Origin: Rhynchopus euleeides
Taxonomy: Eukaryota; Euglenozoa; Diplonemea; Diplonemida; Diplonemidae
Direction of reading: 5' to 3'
Assembly: GCA_963210315.1 (NCBI GenBank)
Contig: OY723264.1
Coordinates: forward strand, 1,178,001-1,242,000
DNA length: 64,000 bases
In this document: positions 1-9,736 of the stretch, piece by piece
How positions within the stretch are numbered: the first letter of the stretch is position 1
How the letters are laid out: each line of letters starts with the position of its first letter
Notes under the pieces: model-generated
Databases searched by the model: none
Seen by the model: only the letters and a program-made list of their open reading frames with translations
What the model was told of the DNA's origin: nothing
Made by a program: the position numbers and the translations under genes

Positions 1-2324
1 CTCATCCTCCTTGTCAGGACTGTGGCCGGTCGATACCCCTCCCCCCCCAAAAAAATCCATACCGGGCTGTGTTGCTTGTGTTGCGCGATAGCCGAACCAA
101 ACAGAGTATACACCTATCCCTTTCTCTCTCTCTCTCTCTCCCCTCCCCCCTCCGTCCCCACCCCCACCCCCCCCCCCCCCCCCGGTGATCCCGCATTTTT
201 TTGAAAACACGCCCTCTCCTGTATGGCATCCCATCCCTCCTCCCAACACACCCCCGACTTGCAATCGAGTGAAGAAGGGGTGTGGGGGGGGGGGAGGGGA
301 GGGGAGGGTGGTCGACGTTTCGCCTTTGCTTTCTTCCCGAAGATCCATATCCATATCCACTCCACACATACCCTCCCCCCCTCACGCAATATTGTTATCA
401 CTCCTGTATCTGTGACTTCCCGTTATTCCTTCACACGCATCGATGGAGGATGGAAGGGTTTCACATGGGTTCAAATGCATGATTTTGGTACTGCCATCCG
501 TCATGCGATGCCATCCATAATCATGCTCTCGCCCCTTCGAAAGGAGTATTCAAGAAGGGGGGGGGGGAAGAGTTAGGAGGGGGTAGTGTGGGGGGGAGGT
601 TCCCGGAAAAGTAAAACGGGGATGGAAGGGAAGGGGGGGGGGGAGGGGGAGGAAATGTCCGATTTTGATGGGTGTTGTGTTTTTTTGGCAGTCTCCTGCC
701 CCCCCTCCCCCCCCCCCCCCCCTCAGAGGGAGATGTGCCTGGCATTCTCAGAAGAAAGTTATGCTAACCGCCATTGTGCTTCGTTGTTGCAATGTTGTTA
801 CGAGAAGTACACCGCTTTCTGACAAACACTGTGTGCAACAGATCCTGGCAGTGCTCCGCCAGGTTATTCGGTTGCTGCAGCAGAAGAAAAACAAATCGCA
901 TTTGCTCGGCTCTTGGGGGCAAGTTGTGTATGTCGCCTAGCTCTCTTCGCGTTGTCATTTGATTTGTCGTCACTCAAAAAACCCCCCTCCCACCCCCCCC
1001 CCCCCCCCACTATGCTTCCTCCCGTTGTGCATTGATCTTCCTTGTACAGCATATCTGGTGCAGTGACTACAAAAAGGACTAACATTGCGAGAAGGTGCTG
1101 GGAGATTTACTTTTCCATTCCCTCTCGACGATCAAACCCCCACTATGCTTCTCGCTCCTTTGGCAACACTGCGGGCCACAGTTGGGTCGGCCTGCACACC
1201 CAGCTTAGTTCTTTTCTTTGTGGGGGCCGCCGACAATAATGCGGCACGGAGAGAGAGGGGGGGGGGAGAAAGGAGGGGGGGGTGTTCGTCAGGTTATTAC
1301 CTTCGATTACTGGGGCTTGTCTGGCATCTGCTCCCCACACCCCCCCCCCCCCACCCCACCTCTGCTTCCCACCCCCAAGTGGTTTCCTGTATTTTTTTTG
1401 CAGTTTGCGTTTCTCGCGTGTCGGCAGGCTGGGGCAAGCCACTGTTGTTCTCGAGGCGACGTCCGCGTTACGGAATTTCAGAACAAAAATCGGAAATGTC
1501 CTTGATTGGGTCAGGCTTGTCTGATCTTTGGCCTGGAGTTCTTGCTCGATTGCTGGCCCAGTGTTTACACCTCAGTCACCCTGTTGACTCTGGCATTCCG
1601 GTAACGATGACAAGATCTGGGACACATTATTTATCTCCGCGTGACGTGAGAAACGGGCAAAATGCCCGGGACATTGCCGTTGTCTTCGTTGGTCGGCTTC
1701 TGTAACGGCATGCACAACTCCCTCCCCCCTCCCCTCCCCTCCCTGAGTCCACACACCCAGGCGGGAAGAAGAGCTGTCAGGTCAAACACAAGCTTTTCTG
1801 TGTGTGGGGGGGGGGGGGGGCACACCTTCGCTCAGAAGTGCAGAAAAGGCGGGAAACAATAGTGAGCTACCTCACATTTTTTTGGCTTCAAGTTTGGCTG
1901 GAAGAAAAGGTGACACAGAAGAGAAGGCCCCGACAGTGTGAGTGAGCTGTGTGCTGAGGCTGTTGACCACCGAAGGTGCAAAAAAACAAAAAAAGAGATG
2001 CTGCTGAACAGGGGCAGCGGGGAGTGGAGGGAGGACGGGGCAAGCAAGAACCCCCTGCTCGTTCAGAGAAAAAAATACAGAACAGGATTTCTATTTATTT
2101 TATTGGCTGGAACTGTGATGGCATGGCCTGGTCGTCCGGCAGCAAAAGATGTAGCCCTCCGGCTGCAGAAGCAGCGAGGCGGGTGTGCCATCGGTGGTGT
2201 TACGTGTTGGTATGCGCAAACAAGGATGACCCGCATACATTGCACATTTTTGCTTTGCTTTGTTTTGTTTAAGTGCAGGCCAGACCTAGCATAACCCCCC
2301 CCCCCCCCCGAGAGGCAATGTCCC
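1..2324. other. intergenic, homopolymer-rich, no gene recognised
   Basis: The stretch has many long C or G runs, a CT microsatellite near 123-142, and A-rich patches. Open frames exist on both strands, the longest about 206 codons at 1085-1705, but their translations are compositionally driven (Pro, Gly, Arg, Ser). They show no domain-like pattern, no C-rich leader before an ATG and no splice junctions like those of the real genes. I see no RNA gene here. Confidence 0.6.
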
Positions 2325-2339
2325 CACGGTGGGATCTTG

Positions 2340-2910
2340 TAAATTTTACATGTATAACTACAAGTATATACATGTATTATACATGTATAATACTTGCATG
2401 TCAACTATTATACATGTATAATACATGTATATGCCTGAAATATACATGTAAAATACATGTATATCAAGTAAAAATACAAGTATAATACTTGCATGTCAAC
2501 TATTATACATGTATTTTTACTTGATATACATGTATTTTACATGTATATTTCAGGCATTTACATGTATTTTACATGTATAATACTTGTCATGCAAGTATTA
2601 TACATGTATAATACTTGCATGACAAGTAAAATACTTGCATGCAAGTAAAATACATGTATTTTACTTGCATGCAAGTATTTTACTTGTCATGCAAGTATTA
2701 TACATGTATTTTACTTGTCATGCAAGTATTTTACATGTATAATACTTGCATGACAAGTATTATACATGTAACATACATGTAAATGCCTGAAATATACATG
2801 TAAAATACATGTATATCAAGTAAAAATACATGTATAATAGTTGACATGCAAGTATTATACTTGTATTTTTACTTGATATACATGTATTTTACATGTATAT
2901 TTCAGGCATA
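2340..2910. repeat. palindromic ACATGT/TGCATG array
   Basis: This is an AT-rich tract of tandem and inverted short words: acatgtataata, acttgcatg, atgcctgaaatatacatg. The half around 2403-2475 is repeated as an inverted copy around 2495-2560, and again in inverted form towards 2785-2910. The same words resume after the inserted elements at 3724-3765 and 4530-4575. The structure can extrude into many alternative hairpins. I read it as the subterminal repeat block of the surrounding element. Confidence 0.8.
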
Positions 2911-2912
2911 TA

Positions 2913-3722
2913 CCGTAAACGGAAATATTGTGGACCGTAATAAAGGTGAACCGTACTATAGGTGGACCGTAAAAAAGATGGAACAAATGGGATTTTTCCG
3001 GAACTTGGAACATTTTTACGGTCTACCTATTTTACGGTTGGGATCGTGGACTTGGCGGTTTTTTTTACGAGTTCCTTCGCGACGAAGTCGCGAAGGAACC
3101 AAGGAAATCGTACGACTGAAGCTGCAGGATTAACACCACAGGGCCTCAGCACAGAGTGTGCGCTCACCATCGTCCGGGAACTGTTCTCCCACAGTTACTG
3201 CAGGGTGTACTACACTAAAGGAGTACGATTTCCCTGAATTTTCCGGGCACTGATTCACGAATTCACATCTGGAGGGAGCCCGGTGGTCTCAGCTTCTGTC
3301 TGCGCGCCCTGCCGTACTGTGGCTGCTTTTGTGGGCTCGTGCAGCAGGTTCTACTTTTACTTCTACCGGAATGCTCCTTGCATGGTACTACACTTCTCGA
3401 GGTGTGGTGGTGGGTGAGTCTCGAGGTGAGTGGTGGTGATCGTGCCTTTTCCACACGCAGGGAGGACTTACTTCTCTTGCTGGTGTTGGTTGCGGTGGTG
3501 GAGGGAGGGTCCAAAGCTGGGAGGTCGGGAGGCCTACGTGTGGGTGTCTGCGGCGTGGAGGCCGCAGTCCGCGCCCCGCAACCCACCAGCCCGCGGGCGA
3601 AAAACGCATTGTCTTTTCCATATTCAGTCCCAATAAATGGTGGACCGTAAAAAAGATGGAACGTTTGGCCTTTTTTTGGGAACTTGGAACATTTTTACGG
3701 TCCACCCTTTTTCCGTTTACGG
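2913..3722. mobile_element. TA-flanked inverted-repeat element, TIR CCGTAAACGGAAA
   Basis: The left end CCGTAAACGGAAA at 2913 matches the reverse complement of the right end TTTCCGTTTACGG ending at 3722. TA lies immediately outside both ends (2911-2912 and 3723-3724), as for TA-targeting DNA transposons. Subterminal motifs (TGGACCGTAA, GGAACTTGGAAC) are repeated in inverted orientation near 2930-3050 and 3640-3710. The interior carries a diverged SINE-like copy (3061-3232) and GC-richer unique sequence without a convincing gene. It is likely non-autonomous. Confidence 0.7.
3061..3232 (-). repeat. SINE-like repeat, diverged copy 1
   Basis: It is homologous to the copies at 6983-7199 and 59412-59626 but shorter and diverged. 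The left edge is a T run (a poly-A tail on the minus strand) followed by a perfect 13 bp hairpin: arms 3071-3083 and 3087-3099 with loop GAA. The body runs from GAAATCGTACGACTGAAGC to GGAGTACGATTT. Confidence 0.75.
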
Positions 3723-3766
3723 TACATGTATTATACATGTATAATAGTTGACATGCAAGTATTATA

Positions 3767-4529
3767 AACCCCCCCCACGTATATTATTTACCTCATCTAT
3801 TATTTACATTTCGCCTATTATTTACGAATTCGCCTATTATTTACGAATTCGTATTATTTACATCGCCTTTATTTTTTTCTGGGGGGAGGGGAGTGACCCG
3901 TTGGTGGACCACCAGAGGGGTCGACTCAGCCCCACTGTCCCACCTCCTCCACCTCCGAGTCGGTCTCCACGAGAACGGCTTCGTCTTCGAAGCGCTGGAG
4001 ATGGACCTCGGCTGAGACCGCCGCCTTCAGCGCTTCCGTTGTGAGTGTGCTGGCGACTGGCATGAGGGTGGCGAGTCGGGTGATGTGCGGGTCAGAACAC
4101 TGCATACACGTAGTCCCAGAGTGTGTTCGCTGTGTGGGGGTATGCGGGCACTTCGGTGCCCTCAAGGAGACAGGCGTCCTTGCCCTGTTCCAGTATGCAC
4201 AGTTGGGATGGAGTCTCTCCATACACACCACCGGTGTAGGCGTGGCTCTGCCACGGGGATGGAGAGGTCCACGGCTTCCGGGTGGTTCAGAGCTCTAGCA
4301 CATCTGGGCAATGCCAGACTCACACAAGCAAAGCGACATGCGCTTACCTATGGGCTTGTGTGGGTGTCCTCTCCTCTGATTCTGTGCAAAAAACGGGCTG
4401 TTCGTAAATAATGGGTGATCTTATTTACAAATCGCCTATAATTTACGAAGAAATGAAAATCACCTATTATTTACGTTTTCGCCTATTATTTACCAAATAA
4501 ATACGTAAATTATATACGCGGGGGGGGTT
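3767..4529. mobile_element. TA-flanked inverted-repeat element, TIR AACCCCCC-CGTATAT
   Basis: The left end AACCCCCCCCACGTATAT at 3767 matches inverted ATATACGCGGGGGGGGTT ending at 4529. TA flanks both ends (3765-3766 and 4530-4531). Inside each end lie several copies of CGCCTATTATTTACGAATT-like words (3785-3870 and 4404-4505). The GC-rich centre holds a minus-strand frame at 3926-4231 with Cys/His residues and an acidic tail. That frame could be a remnant of an element-encoded protein, but I recognise no family. Confidence 0.65.
3926..4231 (-). CDS. possible element-encoded small protein (unrecognised)
   Basis: This 101-codon frame lies entirely inside the TA-flanked element 3767-4529. The translation has spaced Cys and His residues in its first half (HPNC, CPHT, CMQC) and a Glu/Asp-rich C-terminus (EDEAVLVETDSEVEE). 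That profile is less skewed than the surrounding spurious frames. There is no recognisable domain, and the start is uncertain because coding-like sequence may extend upstream. It could be a fragment of an element protein or chance. Confidence 0.25.
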   Translation of the reverse strand: MVCMERLHPNCAYWNRARTPVSLRAPKCPHTPTQRTHSGTTCMQCSDPHITRLATLMPVASTLTTEALKAAVSAEVHLQRFEDEAVLVETDSEVEEVGQWG

Positions 4530-4593
4530 TACATGTATAATACATGTATTATACTTGTAGTTATACATGTAAAATTTACAAGATCCCACCGTG

Positions 4594-6982
4594 CCGGCTT
4601 GGATCTGTTTTTGCCGCGAGTCCCCCAGAGCTATGTTGGTCGCCGATGCCAATAAAAAAATACATTCGCCATGCGGCAATGCATGGCCCCTCACTGCCTG
4701 TGATCCATCATGCCAGTCACGGAAAATTAAACCATTGCCTCAGTGATCCTTGCCTGGATGCAGCACCTGCATCGATGCATGCAGACCATCGACGCTTTGA
4801 ATATTTTCGATCTGGCAGACTCTTTAGAAAAAAAATCTCCCACCGACGCATCCCGACGCCTTCCGGAAGCTTTGGACGCACCGGCTCTCCAGTAGAGTTT
4901 TGTCTGTCACAGTCTCTGAGCGTTGATGCTGATGTGGATGTCAAATAAAAAAATCTCGAGCAAGGGAAGACGTGATGGAGCTTGGAGGTGGTGGTGGTGG
5001 AGAGGGAGGGGGGTGCGTTCCGCCTTGGGTTAACAAGCGCCCAAATTGGCCTCATTTGCGGGTGGTGGGATGGGGGGGGGGGTGTGGGAGGAAGAAAGGT
5101 TGGCGGAGTGACAGAGCGTGAAATGAGCGGAAGGGTGGGGCAGTGAAGAAGCCTTCGTGACCCATTGGGCCCCGCATCCGCACAGAGCCCCCCCCACCCC
5201 CTCTCCCCTCCCCTGCCCCCATCCCACCGTGATGATTTTGACGCGCTTCTTTGCAAGGCCTTCAGAACCCCACTATCCCATCTCCCACCCCCTTTTGTGC
5301 CTTTGACGTCCAGACCATGTTGGACTCATGCCGGTTCCTGTTTTGTGTTGCCTGTTGTAACATACCGACGTACTTCCCTAACGACGCACGAGCCATCGGG
5401 TGACGAGCGGATTCGACTACCTTGTTGAGTGTCGCTCGTCACCTGATTGGCATTAAGTGTCGCTCGTCACACTGCGACTGGTATGTTTGATCAGGAAGTT
5501 AGGAGAAGGTCTTCGCTACGGTGACGAAAACCGTGTGCTGTTCGTGCATTTCCCCATATACTTAGGGGAATAAGCGCCGAACCCTTTTTGCCTCCAAAAT
5601 GCCGATCGCGGAGACCTGGAGAGAATGCAGGTGAGTGCCGAGCCTTCATTGGGTACGTTCCGATGATCATGATCCCATCACACACGTTGCCTCTGTTTGA
5701 GCTGGCCACCCAAGTGCGTGCTCAGCTCACGCGTCGCAATCCCCTCTCCCCTCCCTCCAGCCCTGTTGGGCCCAACATTACGAGTCCCATTCAGCAGTCA
5801 CGTTGCGACTCGCGTGTCGCCAGGCCCATCCCACCCCTAGCTTCCCGGTTCCTCTTCTCTCCACAATCCCGTCCCCATCCCCGTCCCCCATCCCCCAGTG
5901 ATTCGCATTTTGTTGTTTTGGATTTTGGGTATTTCCCTTGGCCCCCTCTGACCCCACCCCCACCCCCCTCCCATGCACTCATCCCCGTCGCATGCGCTCA
6001 TCCCAGGAGTTGTCTTGCTGATGCAGGGTCTCTCCTTTGATTTGCCAAAATCATGCATCATTCATGGCCTGGGGGGAAGGGAGGGGGGTCTGGAGTCTGT
6101 CCCATTCCCCGGGTCTTTGAGTCGCAATGAATGGACCCTACCCGCCAACCTGCATCAAGTGACAGGGGAGGTCAGCGCGCAGCTGCAACCCTGTGGTGTT
6201 TTGTGTTGTGCTCTGTGTAATGGTGGCCTATCCAGACCGTGACCTAATATAATATGCACTTGGAATCCTGGTCACCCAGCAGGCAGTCAGCAAGGCGACA
6301 GCAAATCCCTGGGGAGCTCACCCCTGCAGCCCCACTCGCAACGTGCGTCTGTCGAGATGATAGAAAAAAATGAACCACAGCCCTGCTTGTTCTGGCATCA
6401 TCCGACTCTAGGGTTAGAAGAGATAACGGCAATGCCGCCTTTACCCCAACAGGCAAATGAGGAGTGCCAGTGGGAAGGGGTGCCAGGCTGGGGTGGGCTC
6501 AGCGCACGCGATACATCGTCGTTCGTGCCGGATGTCTGTCGCAGAACCCGGTGATTGGTATATTTATTTGCTATCACCTGTGGGGTCACGGTAAAAAAGA
6601 CTGTTGCACGTGTGGGCATAGATCACACATGCACAATGCATGTGTGCACACACAAAATATGCCACTCGCCTCGCCGAGGGCGCGTCCTCCCTCTGCTCCT
6701 TGATGTCTCTTTTGTCTCACTCCCGCCCTCCTTCCTCCCCGTGACTCCGTGGCTTCGCCAATCTCTCTTCTCACCGCCCAATCGTTGAGTCGTCGATTCA
6801 TAAGCAATCGTTGTGCCCCCCCCCCCCTCCGCCCCCCACCCCTTTTCCCGCACAAGGGGTAGTGAGAGGAGGCTGGGGTTTGCGTTATATATTTGCTCTT
6901 CTCTGCACAATAGGAAGAGTCTCGCCTCAAGGATGTGATGTGTGGGTGTGCCTGCTTTGAGCGATCTGAGCGTCCTCCGGTA
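4594..6982. other. intergenic, no gene recognised
   Basis: I see no domain-bearing frame on either strand. Near 5398-5480 the word GTCGCTCGTCAC appears twice and in inverted form (GTGACGAGCG). Elsewhere there are C and G runs and mixed-composition sequence, with no RNA gene or splice pattern. Confidence 0.5.
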
Positions 6983-7199
6983 TTTTTTTTACTAGTTACG
7001 AGCGACGAAGCGTAGCGAAGTCGCGAAGTAACGAAGGAAATCGTACGACTGAAGCTTTGGATTAGCACCTCATGCCACTTCACAGGGCCTCTACACAGCC
7101 TTGAGACAGCAAGTGTGCGCTCAACAAAAAGTAGTCCGGAACTGTTCTCCCACAGTTGCTGGACAGGGTGTCTATAATAAAGCGAAAGGAGTACGATTT
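6983..7199 (-). repeat. SINE-like repeat, copy 2
   Basis: This 217 bp unit is nearly identical to 59412-59626. On the minus strand it starts at AAATCGTACTCC and ends in a hairpin (GTTAC/GTAAC and GCGAC/GTCGC arms, 6995-7032) and an A run. Near-identity with a copy 52 kb away implies recent spread. I see no convincing Pol III A or B box and no long target duplication, so the mechanism is not proven. Confidence 0.8.
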
Positions 7200-8094
7200 C
7201 AGCCAGAATTTCTGGCACCACACCAAACGGTCCTGAAACACACGCCCGAAGCACAGGTGGTGGTTTTTGTTTTCCAGTTCTGATCTCTCTCATCATCTCG
7301 CGCAGCTCACATGCTGCCTTGCATTCTGGCAGAAAAACTAGCTTTGCAAGCATTTGGTATTCTGCACACATGCAGTCACTGTTTCTGATAAAAAAAAAGA
7401 ACTCAATTGCAAAGGTGTCCCTGAAACCCTCCGTAATAACTGCGTATAACTACGCAATTTGGCCTGTTCAGGGGCAAACAGCCAACTCTCTTTTCTTTTC
7501 AATCTTGAGCTCTCAGGAAATCTACAAGCCAAAAAAAATAGGGTGCACTCCCCCACCCACCCATCTCCCACCCTCTCTTCTTCGGCAGCCTCACCACACA
7601 GGCACCCGTTCTATTTTCCCGTATCTCCCAGCACATCCCCCAGCGCAAGAAGCGTTTGTTTCGGCGCAAATCCCTCCACCCCACCGCACCCCGCACGCCC
7701 CAGGTGGCGTTTTTTTTGTTTGATTTTCTGAGACGGGGGTGGGTGCAGGTGTCTCTACGTAGCCCAGCGCTTTGATGTGAAGATTCCTCTTCTCAAAAAT
7801 GCCGGCTCTGCTGGGATTTGCCGGACCTTCCCGCTGTGTCTCCCTGGCCCCAGGAATCCGGAAAATTCCGAAAATGCGAATCGTAAGCAGCCCCTCTAGG
7901 AGGTCGAGCTCATGCCCCCTGATGATGTTACCTTTCTGGGGATAACCACCTGATTTGACCTGGGTATTGCGGAGTTGCTGCAACGGGAACTCAGGGATTG
8001 TCCAAAATCAGACGGGATCTTCTTGGAAGGTGTCAAAAAAATTTGGCAAAATCTCGCCCCTCCCTCCCCTGCCCCATGCCCCCCCCCCCCCCTA
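7200..8094. other. intergenic, no gene recognised
   Basis: Mixed sequence with C runs. A phrase near 7950 (CCACCTGATTTGACC) recurs near 63607, suggesting a second dispersed repeat. No supported gene. Confidence 0.5.
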
Positions 8095-8372
8095 GGGGGG
8101 GTCATAAGCCCGTACAAAACCAAAATTTTCGACATACCATCAGAGCCGCCCTAATACCTGATCTGACCCGAAAATCCGACCCATACCCCCCCGGAAACTG
8201 TCTGGGGCCCACTTGTGACACCTGATACGCACTTTTGTGATGATTTTTTGGGGTCCTAAAAAATGTACCTCAGTTTCGTACCTTGCCTTTGTACCTGAAC
8301 CACTCCCGACCGCATTATTTCGTTCTTTGCAAGGGAAGGGTGTCACTACGCTCACTCAGCACGCCGAGCAAC

Positions 8373-9088
8373 ACATGCCGCGTGCCCAGGGCCTCGCAGA
8401 GGTGTCAGATGCTGCTGCAGAGGAGTACCTTGCTCGAAAGACGCTCGCCAAACGGGAGATGTGCGGGGTCTCGGCAGAGAGCGTTGTGGCAGACCTGCGT
8501 AAAAAGAAAACGGCACACGACATCGGTGAGGCGACATTATTTTGGGCGCTCCGTCGGGCTGGGTACGTAGGAAAGCGAGTGGGACGTGGTGACGACAGAT
8601 ATATGCAGTGGTGCATCAACTGCACGCACGTGCGGGAAAAGCGGCGTTCCTTGCTAGCCAAGAAAGATGTCACCTGCACTCCTACTCCTCCCACTCCTCC
8701 TGCTCCTACCCCCACACCAACTGATGTGGGCAGTGAGAGTGATGGCAGCTCCAGAGCAGCAGATGATCTAGGAAGCAATGAGCGGGTCAGCCGGGCAGAC
8801 TACCTCAGTCTGTACCGGAAGTACGAAGCGTTGCGGGCCCGCCACCACCGCCTCCAGGAGAGGACCCGAGGGTTGAGAGTAGGGTTGTACAACGCCAGGG
8901 GAGGGTATTCCCCTGGCGTTGAGACATCCCTGGCGACCTTGCGGTCGCACTGTGTGGGGGCTGAGTCGGCAGGCAGATGCCGATCCAATGACCTTGTTGA
9001 GTCCCCACATGGTACACTCTCATACGTGTTGTCGAGACTGCGTGGTGTGCATATCCTGCGGGGCGCAAATTACACAGCACAATCATAA
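8373..9088 (+). CDS. transposon-encoded protein, unrecognised, basic with possible helix-turn-helix
   Basis: The frame lies between the long inverted ends. An ATG at 8373 gives 238 codons; an earlier in-frame ATG at 8237 lies inside the terminal repeat and is less likely. The first about 95 residues are helical and basic (EESVVADLRKKK-like, then LFWALRRAGYVGKRVG), which could bind DNA. A Pro/Thr linker and an acidic Ser-rich patch follow, then an Arg-rich helix (YEALRARHHRLQERTRGLR). The tail after about residue 175 crosses a perfect hairpin (8890-8919) and looks less coding. Splicing to the 9001-9393 block is possible. No catalytic motif is seen and the function is unknown. Confidence 0.45.
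8890..8919. repeat. hairpin inside transposon ORF
   Basis: AACGCCAGGGGA and TCCCCTGGCGTT form a 12 bp perfect stem with a short loop. It lies where the open frame loses coding character, so it may mark an insertion, an intron edge or a regulatory RNA structure of the element. Confidence 0.7.
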
Positions 9089-9393
9089 CCACTTCGGCTC
9101 TCAGGGCGTACAATATCCCAATCGTGCCTTCACAGGCTAAGATCGACGAAGCAAAAGCATCTACAACGCTGTCTACTAATGCCGATGCAGCCTCCCAGGC
9201 GTACGAAGTACTCACAATGACCCATATGCGATCGAAGTACTACACCCAGAAGGTGGCTGAACTCATTCTGCTGACGCAACAACACAACATTCCCACTAAT
9301 CAGGTCAAGAAAGACCTTGCCGAGGCACTGGGGAAGGCAACATGCGTGCCACCTGAGCCAGAACCACCGCAGAAAAGGCAAAGAACGAAATAA
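9001..9393 (+). CDS. second transposon ORF block, unrecognised
   Basis: This open block of about 130 codons has no conventional start at its beginning; the first candidate ATG is internal. It ends within the right inverted arm. The translation looks like a globular helical protein (QAYEVLTMTHMRSKYYTQKV, then VKKDLAEALGKA) with a Pro/Lys-rich tail (PPQKRQRTK) resembling a nuclear localisation signal. It may be a second exon of the 8373 frame. Its tail resembles in style the Pro/Lys/Ala-rich tail encoded in the element at 61546-62420, without clear homology. Confidence 0.4.
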   Translation, partial: VPTWYTLIRVVETAWCAYPAGRKLHSTIITTSALRAYNIPIVPSQAKIDEAKASTTLSTNADAASQAYEVLTMTHMRSKYYTQKVAELILLTQQHNIPTNQVKKDLAEALGKATCVPPEPEPPQKRQRTK

Positions 9394-9570
9394 TGCGGTC
9401 GGGAGTGGTTCAGGTACAAAGGCAAGGTACGAAACTGAGGTACATTTTTTAGGACCCCAAAAAATCATCACAAAAGTGCGTATCAGGTGTCACAAGTGGG
9501 CCCCAGACAGTTTCCGGGGGGGTATGGGTCGGATTTTCGGGTCAGATCAGGTATTAGGGCGGTTCTGATG

Positions 9571-9679
9571 GGGGGCCCTCGCTACCAGTCACTGTGAGTC
9601 ACGAGTCGTCAGTTTTCAGCCAAGCATGGCTGACTTCTCACTTTTTCTCACTCAGTCACACTTGGTAGCGAGGGCCCCC
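9571..9679. mobile_element. 109 bp MITE, copy 1 (nested)
   Basis: The termini are GGGGGCCCTCGCTACCA and its inverse TGGTAGCGAGGGCCCCC. ATG is duplicated on both sides (9568-9570 and 9680-9682). Removing the element and one ATG restores continuity with the other arm of the host transposon, which proves insertion. Confidence 0.9.
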
Positions 9680-9736
9680 ATGGTATGTTGAAAATTTTGG
9701 TTTTCGTACGTTTTTAGGGGGGCTTATGACCCCCCC

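Larger units (their letters stand above)
2325..4593. mobile_element. outer inverted-repeat element built of ACATGT palindromes, with two nested insertions
   Basis: The two ends are inverted copies: CACGGTGGGATCTTGTAAAT at 2325 reappears reverse-complemented ending at 4593, and the match continues for more than 40 bases. Inward from the left end lies a dense array of short palindromes (TACATGTA, ACTTGCATGCAAGT) up to about 2910, itself folded into larger inverted blocks. Two smaller elements sit inside (2913-3722 and 3767-4529). The flanks of the outer ends show no clear target duplication (CCC on the left, CCG on the right). No transposase is visible, so it is probably non-autonomous. Family unknown. 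Confidence 0.7.
8095..9736. mobile_element. DNA transposon with ~240 bp inverted ends, interrupted by a MITE
   Basis: The left arm 8095-8330 is repeated in inverted form on the right (9378-9570 plus 9683-9736). The termini are GGGGGGGTCATAAG, with TA on both outer sides (8093-8094, 9737-9738). The right arm is split by a 109 bp MITE at 9571-9679. The interior encodes a 238-codon frame and a second block (9001-9393) that ends inside the right arm. Neither resembles a transposase I can name, so the element may be a non-autonomous or novel type. Similarity between arms is high, so the element is fairly young. Confidence 0.85.

Noticed and set aside
1085..1705. 206-codon frame on the + strand
   Set aside because: It has no domain-like pattern and passes through homopolymer tracts. 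Composition matches spacer.
2340..2910. CRISPR array
   Set aside because: Repeats are variable short palindromes without unique spacers of constant length, in a eukaryotic context.
6983..7199. Reading the hairpin repeat as a Helitron end (CTAG after the hairpin on the minus strand)
   Set aside because: The other end does not begin with TC, the hairpin touches CTAG directly, and an A run follows. SINE-like is the simpler reading.
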